Below, in pieces: positions 35,588-42,492 of a stretch of 42,492 nt of DNA. The translations under genes and the position numbers were made by a program. Under the pieces are notes generated by a model. The model ran no database searches. It was not told where the DNA came from and was given only the letters and a program-made list of their open reading frames with translations. The stretch covers positions 1-42,492 of the forward strand of contig JACDDL010000002.1 of assembly GCA_013817045.1 (NCBI GenBank), in the 5' to 3' direction. Position 1 is the first letter of the stretch. Each line of letters begins with the position of its first letter. The stretch is from Actinomycetota bacterium. Lineage in GTDB: Bacteria; Actinomycetota; CADDZG01; WHSQ01.

Positions 35588-37062
35588 AGGTTAGGCCGCC
35601 CCTCGTCGGATTCCGCCCATCCGAGGTCCTGCTCGAACGCGTAGGCCGCCTGGAACATCGACCGTTCGTCGAGCACGGGAGCGATGATCTGCAGGCCCAC
35701 CGGCAGCCCATCGTCCGGTGAGGTGCCACAGGGGACGCTCATGGCGGGAACCCCGGCGAGATTGACGGGAACCGTGTAGACATCCGAAAGGTACATGGAC
35801 AGTGGATCCGCGGTGCGCTCACCGAGCTTGAATGCGGTGGTTGGAGAGGTGGGGCACACGATCAGATCAACCCGCTGAAAGGCGCGCTTCAGGTCCTCGA
35901 CAATGAGCGTCCGCACCTTCTGGGCCTTGCCGTAGTAGGCGTCGTAGTAGCCCGCGGACAAGGCATAGGTCCCGATCATGATGCGGCGCTTGACCTCGGC
36001 GCCGAAGCCATCGGCGCGCGTCTTCGAGTTCATGGCGACGATGTCGGTGGCTACACGGCGCGGCCCGTAGCGAACGCCGTCGTAACGCGCCAGGTTGGAG
36101 GACGCCTCAGCCGGTGCGATCAGGTAGTACGCCGGGATCGCGTGCTCGAAAGAGGGAAGCGACACCTCCTCGAGCACAGCCCCGAGCCTCTCTAGGCGGC
36201 CGTAGGCGTCGTCGACCCGGGCCCTCACTCCCGGCTGTGATCCCTCGCCCCCGAATTCCTCGACCACGCCGATCCGTTTCCCGGCGATGCCCTCACCGAG
36301 GCCCTCGAGGAGATTCGGCGCGCCGTCCCGTATCGAGGTCGAGTCCCTGGGGTCGTGCCCGGCGGCCGTGCTCAACAGCGCAGCTGCGTCTTCAACCGAG
36401 CGCGTGAGGGGCCCCGCCTGATCAAGCGACGAAGCGAAGGCCACCATCCCGTAGCGGGATACGAGTCCGTAGGTGGGTTTGGCCCCGACGATTCCACACA
36501 GAGCGGCGGGTTGGCGCACCGAGCCACCGGTGTCGGTCCCCCACGCCCACGGGACAGCGCCCGCGGCCACGAGCGCGGCGGAACCGCCGCTGGAGCCTCC
36601 CGGCACCCTCGCCGGGTCCCACGGGTTCCTCGAGGGATGGAACCCCGAGTGCTCCGTGGAGGACCCCATGGCGAACTGGTCGAGGTTCGTCTTCCCGAAC
36701 AGAGGCATGCCCGCGGCGCTGCATCGCTCGACCACCGTTGCGTCGTAGGGGGGGACCCACCTCTCGAGGATGCGCGAGCCCGCCGTCGTCGGGACATCCC
36801 GGGTGACGAAGATGTCCTTGTAGGCGACCGGGATCCCGTCCCACGGCGTCAACGCCTCCCCCCGGGCGCGCCGCGCGTCGGCGGCGGCCGCCCCGGTGAG
36901 GGCTCGCTCGTCGGTGCGCTGCAGGAACGCGGCGATGTGCGGCTCGACGTCGTCGCACCGCCGGATGATGGCCTCGGTCAGCTCCACCGAGGTCAGATCT
37001 CCGGCGTCGAGGCCCGCCGCAAGCTCGGTCGCCGGCCGCCAGTGAAGCGCCGGCGGCGTCAT
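35584..37062 (-). CDS. gatA: Aspartyl/glutamyl-tRNA(Asn/Gln) amidotransferase subunit A
   Basis: Amidase subunit that frees ammonia from glutamine. It has 492 residues with an ATG overlapping the gatC stop (ATGA). The Ser-cisSer-Lys triad is K82 (VAYKD), S157 in PGGSSGGS and S181 in TDTGGSVRQPA, matching the positions in characterised GatA with a shift of three. GAKPTYGLVSRYGMVAFASS is the expected strand. The product is fully open with normal ends. Confidence 0.97.
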   Translation of the reverse strand: MTPPALHWRPATELAAGLDAGDLTSVELTEAIIRRCDDVEPHIAAFLQRTDERALTGAAAADARRARGEALTPWDGIPVAYKDIFVTRDVPTTAGSRILERWVPPYDATVVERCSAAGMPLFGKTNLDQFAMGSSTEHSGFHPSRNPWDPARVPGGSSGGSAALVAAGAVPWAWGTDTGGSVRQPAALCGIVGAKPTYGLVSRYGMVAFASSLDQAGPLTRSVEDAAALLSTAAGHDPRDSTSIRDGAPNLLEGLGEGIAGKRIGVVEEFGGEGSQPGVRARVDDAYGRLERLGAVLEEVSLPSFEHAIPAYYLIAPAEASSNLARYDGVRYGPRRVATDIVAMNSKTRADGFGAEVKRRIMIGTYALSAGYYDAYYGKAQKVRTLIVEDLKRAFQRVDLIVCPTSPTTAFKLGERTADPLSMYLSDVYTVPVNLAGVPAMSVPCGTSPDDGLPVGLQIIAPVLDERSMFQAAYAFEQDLGWAESDEGRPNL

Positions 37063-37352
37063 GCATCCTCGATTATGCGGGGAACCCTGAAGCGCCCGTC
37101 CTCGGCCTCAGGGGCGCTGCGCAGCGCATCCGATTGCGACAGCGACGGCGTGATCTCGTCCGGCCGGGAGGCGTTCACCAGGGGCAGCGGGTGGAGGGTC
37201 GGCTCGACCCCGTCGAGATCGAGGGCCTGGATACGCCCGGCGTGCCCGAGTATGTCGTCGAGCTCGGCCCGCATCCGGTCGCGCTCATCGTCATCGAGCG
37301 CCAGACGCGCCAGTCTCGCCACGTGGTCGACGGCCGCTCGGTCGATGCCCAT
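37059..37352 (-). CDS. gatC: Aspartyl/glutamyl-tRNA(Asn/Gln) amidotransferase subunit C
   Basis: Small subunit that ties GatA to GatB. It has 97 residues; DHVARLARLALDDDERDRMR near the N-terminus and LDLDGVEPTLHPLPLVNASR in the middle are typical. It is the first gene of the gatCAB set; ligA, often its upstream neighbour, is not here. Confidence 0.94.
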   Translation of the reverse strand: MGIDRAAVDHVARLARLALDDDERDRMRAELDDILGHAGRIQALDLDGVEPTLHPLPLVNASRPDEITPSLSQSDALRSAPEAEDGRFRVPRIIEDA

Positions 37353-37473
37353 GGCGAAGCATTTTAGGGGCTCGATGTGAACGCCTCAGACGGGCGCCGC
37401 GGCCGGCCTGCCCGAGCCACCCAGACACTTCTTGTCCGCTCCGTTCGCTTTCGGCGATCGAAGAGCCAAGGGA

Positions 37474-37509
37474 CCAAAAGAGTGGGGCCCGGCGCCAAGG
37501 CCGGGCCCC
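37474..37509 (-). terminator. Intrinsic terminator after the DUF4331 gene
   Basis: A perfect 10-bp stem GGGGCCCGGC/GCCGGGCCCC (37484-37509) with a 6-base loop, followed on the minus strand by ACTCTTTTGG. It lies about 45 bases after the DUF4331 stop and should close the operon before gatC. On the plus strand it is followed by TTCTTCG, a poorer T-run. Confidence 0.7.
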
Positions 37510-37552
37510 TTCTTCGCTCTCCTGGTGTTAGTTCGTCCCTTACTTGACTTCC

Positions 37553-38974
37553 TCAATCATGGGGTGAGGGGTCCGAGCCCGAATGCGGCAGAGCCATGAA
37601 CGGGAACCTGGCCAGGAAGGGCTTGTCGTTCGTGTCCACCGCGTCGAACGGTGCGACCCCGGCCGACTGGTTGTCGTCGCCCGTCAGGAGCGCCCCTTCG
37701 ACAACCTGAAGGGAGATGTCGACGACATCGTCCTCCAGACGGCGGCCGTTCGGGTAACCGGCGTTGTCGCCGCCGATCACGCCCAGGCGTGAGCAACCCG
37801 ATTGGCAGGGGTCGACCGACATGTTCAGGCGCAGCTGCTCGCTGGGGGTAACTCCAGGAGGCTGGTTGACCCCGTCGACGCCGGTCAGGAAGACCTCCAC
37901 GAGGTCGTTGCGGCAGCGCGGCGGGTTGGCGTCGTTTCCGCAGGTATCGGGAGCGGGAAGACCGTAGATCGCCTCGATCACCTCGGGAAGCTCGGGCTCG
38001 AGGACGTAGCTGGCGAACTGCCCGTCCTGACTCGGCCTGGATGCGTTCCATCTGTCCTTGTCCCCGACGGGGATGACGACCTCGTTCACGAGCGGGTTGC
38101 CCAGCCGTGAGACCTGCACGAAGCTCCCGGTTCGGCTCTGGTCGCCGTCTTCCTCCTGCACCGTGAGGCGCTGGCGCGCCGCCGTGCTCCACACGCCGAT
38201 GATCGGGTTGTCGCCCGGGTTGCGGCCCAATGCCAGCTCCCGCTTGGGGACCTGAAGGGCGAAGGTGTTCACGTTGAAGCCCGCCAGTGTGTCGTCGCCG
38301 ATCTCCGAGCCATCCGTGCCGTAGATCAGGTCGAAGACGCGCAGATCGAGGAAGAACGGGTCGTCGGCCTGTCCGGCGAAGCTCTTGCTGGTTCCGTTAT
38401 CGAAGGTGTAGATCCCTTCGTCTCGGAGAGCCTCATAGTCTGGCATCGATGCGTCGCCCACCCGGCTCGGGACGACGAACTTGTTGTTCAGGAGCTTCTC
38501 GATGTTGCCGTTGGGCCCGATGCGCGAGAGGTCGTAGGTCTGGTAGAAGAGCAAGTTGGGGTCGTTCAGGGACGTGACGGCGTTGTTGTTGTAGAGGAAC
38601 GACTCCGGGTCCCTGTAGTGGTTGGTGAACACCCAGCGGTATTTGATGTCGGGCACGGCGTCGCCGTCGTTGTCGATCTTGATCTCGTACCGGGTTCCAC
38701 GAGGGGCAAAGGAATAGAAGTTGGGGCCACCGGCCGGCTCCTGATTGGGAATCCAGTTGCTGATCAGCGCAACCCGATTCGGTGCATTGGGGTTGACGAA
38801 CGCATAGACATCGGTGTTGTCGATCTGGGGATCCGCCGCGGTCAACGGCGCCTCCCGGTGCGAAGAAGCGTTTCCGGGGATCGGCACGAGTGCGGCCGCC
38901 GCCAACATCCCCACCAGGAGCAGCGCCGCTCCCAGGATCACGCCCCGACGCAGCAAGAAGTTCCTCGAAGTCAT
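37553..38974 (-). CDS. Secreted DUF4331 family protein
   Basis: Exported protein of unknown function, 473 residues. The ATG at 38974 has GAAAGGGG upstream. Residues 12-30 are a hydrophobic signal sequence after RR. The mature part begins with ASSHREAPL (HREAP at 39-43), the DUF4331 signature, then DNTDVYAFVNPN. An EIKIDNDGDAVPDIKYRW segment looks like a calcium-binding acidic loop. Four cysteines form two close pairs (CGNDANPPRC, CQSGC). It lies 121 bases downstream of the transporter gene and ends in a strong terminator. Confidence 0.88.
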   Translation of the reverse strand: MTSRNFLLRRGVILGAALLLVGMLAAAALVPIPGNASSHREAPLTAADPQIDNTDVYAFVNPNAPNRVALISNWIPNQEPAGGPNFYSFAPRGTRYEIKIDNDGDAVPDIKYRWVFTNHYRDPESFLYNNNAVTSLNDPNLLFYQTYDLSRIGPNGNIEKLLNNKFVVPSRVGDASMPDYEALRDEGIYTFDNGTSKSFAGQADDPFFLDLRVFDLIYGTDGSEIGDDTLAGFNVNTFALQVPKRELALGRNPGDNPIIGVWSTAARQRLTVQEEDGDQSRTGSFVQVSRLGNPLVNEVVIPVGDKDRWNASRPSQDGQFASYVLEPELPEVIEAIYGLPAPDTCGNDANPPRCRNDLVEVFLTGVDGVNQPPGVTPSEQLRLNMSVDPCQSGCSRLGVIGGDNAGYPNGRRLEDDVVDISLQVVEGALLTGDDNQSAGVAPFDAVDTNDKPFLARFPFMALPHSGSDPSPHD

Positions 38975-39095
38975 CAGACCCCTTTCATCGGGGCGCGCCC
39001 TTCCTTGGACGCACCGTCGGCACACGTTAACGGTCGGTGACCGAGGTTGGCAAGAAAAAAACCTCCTCAAAACGGCTCCGGGCGGGCCCTCGAGA

Positions 39096-40658
39096 TCAAG
39101 GAAGGTTGAGGACCGCACGGGCGGTGAGCCAGAGGCCCACCGCGACGATTGCCGCGGCGCTCAGGACGGGCAGGAGGACCCCGGCGCGATGGCCCAGGCG
39201 GCCGGTGGCGAAGTCCCGCGCCCGCAGCACGAGAACGCCGACTGCGGTCAGTGCGGCCGCCAGGCCGATGCTGAAGGCGGTGACCAGGACGACGCCGAAG
39301 GCGATCCGGTCCAGGGCGACCGCACCCAGCAGCACGACCAGGGCCGTCGGCGACGGCAGCAGGCCACCCGACAGTGCAACCGCACCGAGGCCGCGCCACG
39401 AGAGCACGGGCGCGCCACCACCGCCTCGGGGGCCGTGGGAATGACCGCGGCCAACGGAATGAGCGGGCCCGGGCGGGTGGGCGTGACCGTGTGCGGTCGA
39501 GTCACCGTGGCCGGGCCCGGTCGAGTGAGGTGCCCGGTGCTCGTACGAATAGGCGCCAGGGTGCTCGTGGGAATGGGTGTGAGGGTGCCCGTGCTCGTGA
39601 GAGTGACCCCACTCCAGCCCGGCATTCAGTAGCGGGGCGGTACGGCTCGCCAGTAGCCACCCCCCCAGGCTGAGCACGACGACGCCGGTGGCCAGTGACA
39701 GCCACGGGTACACCGCCTCCGGGGCAAACAGGTTGGACGCCGCCAGGGTTGCCAACCCGAGGGCGACGACCGAGGCCGTGTGCATGAACGACACCGCCAC
39801 CCCCACCAGCAGGGCGTCCTGCACCCGGCCCTGCGCGCCGACGAGATAGGCGGCCATGACGGTCTTTCCGTGCCCGGGCCCAAGGGCGTGCAGCGCGCCG
39901 AACGAGAGCGCCAGGAGCACCGCAACAAAGAAGAAAGGGGGTGACAGGGGCCGCTCGATCAACGCGGCGAAAGAGCCCCCGAGGGCGTCCGGGCGGCCAC
40001 CCCCCTCGCTTGCCGAGCTCGATCCCCGGCCGCCGGCCGCCGCGGGGGCAACGATCAAATGAGCGGTGGTGACGTCGAACGGGCTCGACAGTAGGTCCTG
40101 AGGGTAGCGGCGCAACCGGTCGCTCGGGCTGGTGGACGGCACCGACGAGGATTCGATGCCCTGGCCGTCCACCGCCCGGGCGGTGACCTCCTTCCAGCCG
40201 AGCCGCTCGGGATCGGTGAAGTTGCGGTCCTCGTAGGCAAGCGCGGTGCGCTCCGAAGGCAGTTCCCCGCTGAAAGTGACTTCGATCCTGAGGGTGGATA
40301 GCCCGCCCTGGCCGGGACGAAGGCTCGCCCGGCAGTCACCGAGGGTCAGCGGCACCATCTCGCCGTCCGCAGTGAGCGTCACCTCCTGGATCAAGCTGCG
40401 GCCCAGCCCCTGTGCATAGCCGTCCAGCTCCTCACCGGCCAGGCCGCCGTCGCCATCGGCGTCGATACGGGGCTTCTCCTGGAAGGTGGGGATCTCGGCC
40501 ATGTCGACGGTATAGAGGACGGTCACCCGATCCATCGAGATGACGAGGGCGCTCGAGCGGTTGATGGTGAAGTTTCCGAGGGGATGCGCCTGGGCCGCGG
40601 GCGTCGCAACCGTCAGAGAGAGCAGAACGCCGGCCGCAACCCCGGCGAACATCTTCAC
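39096..40658 (-). CDS. NicO/RcnA-like nickel-cobalt transporter with EF-hand loop and His-rich segment
   Basis: Predicted metal transporter, 520 residues. The GTG at 40658 overlaps the TPR gene stop (GTGA). Residues 1-24 are a signal peptide (cleavage AQA-HP). An extracytoplasmic domain of about 210 residues carries one canonical EF-hand loop, D66, D68, D70, G71, L73, E77. The membrane domain begins near 241 and has the NicO motif HALGPGHGKTVMAAYLVG at 257-274. Residues 352-408 hold 17 histidines, probably metal-binding. The last 100 residues contain the remaining helices. Substrate (Ni, Co or another ion) and direction are inferred only from family. Confidence 0.82.
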   Translation of the reverse strand: MKMFAGVAAGVLLSLTVATPAAQAHPLGNFTINRSSALVISMDRVTVLYTVDMAEIPTFQEKPRIDADGDGGLAGEELDGYAQGLGRSLIQEVTLTADGEMVPLTLGDCRASLRPGQGGLSTLRIEVTFSGELPSERTALAYEDRNFTDPERLGWKEVTARAVDGQGIESSSVPSTSPSDRLRRYPQDLLSSPFDVTTAHLIVAPAAAGGRGSSSASEGGGRPDALGGSFAALIERPLSPPFFFVAVLLALSFGALHALGPGHGKTVMAAYLVGAQGRVQDALLVGVAVSFMHTASVVALGLATLAASNLFAPEAVYPWLSLATGVVVLSLGGWLLASRTAPLLNAGLEWGHSHEHGHPHTHSHEHPGAYSYEHRAPHSTGPGHGDSTAHGHAHPPGPAHSVGRGHSHGPRGGGGAPVLSWRGLGAVALSGGLLPSPTALVVLLGAVALDRIAFGVVLVTAFSIGLAAALTAVGVLVLRARDFATGRLGHRAGVLLPVLSAAAIVAVGLWLTARAVLNLP

Positions 40659-42010
40659 AGGCGGGCGCGCAGTCTCTGCAGCGTCCGGCGGGCCTGGGGC
40701 GCGTAGATCCAGGAGAAGTGCGGATTCATGGTCAACGCCTTCCGGAGGTGGTCGCGAGCTCCGGCCCGGTCGCCGAGACGCAGAGCGATCATCCCTGCGT
40801 GGTAGTGGAACAAACCGTTCCGTGTACCAAGACGCAGCGCCTCGTGCGAGTAACGGCGGGCCTCCCGGTAGCGGCCGGCCGTGTAGAGGGTCCACGCCAG
40901 TGCATCGGACGCCTGCACGCTGGGCCTCTTGGCGTAGCCGGAGCGCGCGTCCATCACCACCCGCTCGGACGCGAGACCATGGTCCGCGTTGAACAGGGCC
41001 ACTTCGAGGTCGGTGTCGACCCCGTTCGCCCGCAGGAGGCGTTGGGTGGCCCGGACGAGGTCGTATTGGGCCCGCGCCTTCCGGCGCTCGCCCGCCAGGG
41101 CAAAGAGGTCGCCCGCCAGGATCGCGAACTCCGGCGCGGGGTATCCCGTCACGACGTCGGCAACCTGCCGTGCGGCCGCCCGTGGATGCCCCCGTGCGGC
41201 GTCGATCTTCGCCAGCCCGACCGGGGGCAGCGGGTAATCGGGGGCAAGCGCAGCCCCGTGACGGTAGGCCTGCTCGGCGTCGTCTACCCGGCCGCTCCCG
41301 AACAGCAGCTCACCGAGCTGGTAGTACGCCCACGCCCCATCTTCCGGGCTGCCCGAGGCGACACCCGTCGCCAGCCGCATGGCCTCGACGGCGCCGCGCA
41401 CGTCTCCGGTCAGCTCCCGGGCGTAGGCGATGCGGGCATAGGAGGCGAGGTCGGGGCGCAGGTCGACCATGTCCTGGTACGCGGCCATCCCGTCCGAATA
41501 GCGCCCCAGCTCGAACAGAGCGTCTCCGATCAGACCCCGCGCGTAGGGGTTGTGGGGGTTGACCTGCTTCGCCCGCCGCCCCCACGCGAGGGCGCCCCGG
41601 AAGTCATGGCGGGCAGAGGCAAGCGCCCCCATACCCAGCATCGCCTCGTAGTTGTCGGACCGGTTGAGGGCGAGCGAACGCCGGAGCACACCGGCGGCCT
41701 TGACGTAGAAGCTCGGGTCGGCGCCGGCCCTGGCCTCCTGAAGGTAGGCGAGCCCCAGGGACGCGTACAGCCTCCAGTCCTCGCCCTCACCCTCCTTCAG
41801 CCGGCTCTGGAGCGCCGCGATCTGGCCGGCCGCACGGCCCCCGGTGGCCGGAGACAGAAGCGCGCCGGCATCCGGGGGGCTGCTTCCCCGCGCCTCCGGG
41901 GAGTTGCCCCGCAGAGAGGAGAGTGGAGCAAGGATTGCAACCCCCACGACCAGGGCCACGCCCAGCCCCACCGCCACCAGGATGCCGCCCGGTCTCCTCA
42001 TTGCCTCCAC
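40655..42010 (-). CDS. Membrane-anchored TPR-repeat protein
   Basis: 451 residues, GTG start at 42010 (an ATG at 42001 is also possible). One hydrophobic helix at about residues 9-30 anchors it, with the rest probably outside the membrane. A linker to about 60 is followed by around eight tetratricopeptide-like helix pairs, such as GDALFELGRYSDGMAAYQDM, YYQLGELLFGSGRVDDAEQA and IALRLGDRAGARDHLRKAL. TPR domains bind proteins, so a scaffold or chaperone role for the downstream transporter and DUF4331 protein is plausible but unproven. Confidence 0.8.
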   Translation of the reverse strand: MEAMRRPGGILVAVGLGVALVVGVAILAPLSSLRGNSPEARGSSPPDAGALLSPATGGRAAGQIAALQSRLKEGEGEDWRLYASLGLAYLQEARAGADPSFYVKAAGVLRRSLALNRSDNYEAMLGMGALASARHDFRGALAWGRRAKQVNPHNPYARGLIGDALFELGRYSDGMAAYQDMVDLRPDLASYARIAYARELTGDVRGAVEAMRLATGVASGSPEDGAWAYYQLGELLFGSGRVDDAEQAYRHGAALAPDYPLPPVGLAKIDAARGHPRAAARQVADVVTGYPAPEFAILAGDLFALAGERRKARAQYDLVRATQRLLRANGVDTDLEVALFNADHGLASERVVMDARSGYAKRPSVQASDALAWTLYTAGRYREARRYSHEALRLGTRNGLFHYHAGMIALRLGDRAGARDHLRKALTMNPHFSWIYAPQARRTLQRLRARL

Positions 42011-42150
42011 AGTCTCGGTTGAGTTTCATTGCACCCACAGGCCCGGTCAACGGGTCCGAATGTGCAAAGGAGCCCCAAGCCGGGCCGGCGCCTCCAGAGT
42101 CCCGGTAGATCCTCGCGCCACGGGCCGGCTACACCAATTGGTCGCGTCCC

Positions 42151-42492
42151 TTACGGATCATCACGGTCCCCGTCGCCGGCGCCCAGGATCTCGTGCGTCA
42201 GGTCGGTTGCGGCGATCGCAGCCGCCCATCCCTCGGCGGGGTGCTCCACGGCGAGCCGCAACGACCACCCCTCGTCGGGGGCTCCCTCATCGAAGCGGTG
42301 CCAGCGCAGGGGCCCCAGGGCACTCTCGACCACCTCGGCCGCCGCGGGCCAGCCGGTTGCAGCGGTGATCCCCGCCGTGTACCAGGCGAGCGAGCGCCCC
42401 AGTGCGGCGCCCCGGCGCCGCCCGTGCGCACCTCCGCTTGCGGCGGCCCACGCCATCCGCTGGAGGGCCTCCGCTGGCTCCAGCGCGCCCAT
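42151..42492 (-). CDS. Unidentified protein, probably truncated at the window edge
   Basis: 113 residues are visible. The first codon is the last three bases of the window, so the true start probably lies outside. I do not recognise the family. AAASGGAHGRRRGAALGRSL and LRWHRFDEGAPDEGWSLRLA look like conserved segments, and the protein is rich in Ala, Glu and Trp with an acidic C-terminus. It is 140 bases upstream of the TPR gene in the same direction and may or may not belong to that operon. Confidence 0.55.
   Translation of the reverse strand: MGALEPAEALQRMAWAAASGGAHGRRRGAALGRSLAWYTAGITAATGWPAAAEVVESALGPLRWHRFDEGAPDEGWSLRLAVEHPAEGWAAAIAATDLTHEILGAGDGDRDDP

Noticed and set aside
1-42492. CRISPR arrays, transposases, rRNA genes
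   Set aside because: No regularly spaced repeats, no transposase or integrase motifs other than the housekeeping Xer, and no rRNA signatures were seen.

Overview
The window is high-GC bacterial chromosome, almost certainly from an actinobacterium (Actinomycetota) of a lineage I cannot name, possibly uncultured. The evidence is the gene content and order. A DUF2469 gene follows rnhB. A WhiG/FliA-type sigma factor lies between xerC and rpsB. The tsf-pyrH-frr-cdsA and rimP-nusA-infB-rbfA-truB runs are intact. SerC is of the actinobacterial type, GTG starts are frequent, and a tiny gene resembles the mycobacterial ribosomal protein bL37. Nearly every gene is on the minus strand.

Layout from low to high coordinates (minus-strand transcription runs from high to low). 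1-10281: RNA and translation block, read rimP, nusA, infB, DUF503, rbfA, nrnA-like, truB, ribF, rpsO, pnp; pnp is cut by the window edge. 10517-10600: the 27-codon bL37-like gene, on the plus strand, convergent with ispG. 10614-18097: whiG-like sigma factor, rpsB, tsf, pyrH, frr, cdsA, rseP, ispG. 18072-24537: rplS, lepB, rnhB, DUF2469, yraN, comM, dprA, xerC. 24598-25964: a secreted endonuclease/exonuclease/phosphatase-family gene on the plus strand, bracketed by an 18-bp duplication of the tRNA-Glu 3' end, which looks like the scar of a tRNA-targeted insertion. 25948-27696: tRNA-Glu, tRNA-Gln and gltX. 27805-28466: a VapBC-like toxin-antitoxin pair. 28591-33592: ilvE, serA and serC (minus) and a divergent class I aminotransferase (plus). 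33633-37352: gatC, gatA, gatB and an SRPBCC-domain gene. 37484-42010: a TPR protein, a NicO-like metal transporter with an EF-hand loop and a histidine-rich segment, and a secreted DUF4331 protein, closed by a strong hairpin terminator. 42151-42492: an unidentified, probably truncated gene.

How the parts fit together. Most of the window is core housekeeping. gltX, tRNA-Gln(CTG), tRNA-Glu(CTC) and gatCAB together suggest the indirect route to Gln-tRNA(Gln): a non-discriminating GluRS followed by amidation. Many adjacent genes are coupled by 4-base ATGA or GTGA overlaps. Accessory or unusual material is concentrated at 24.6-28.5 kb (insertion scar, toxin-antitoxin) and 37.5-42 kb (the TPR, NicO and DUF4331 set, the best candidate for an uncharacterised system). 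No CRISPR array, transposase, integrase or rRNA gene was seen, and no gene-free stretch exceeds 300 bases.
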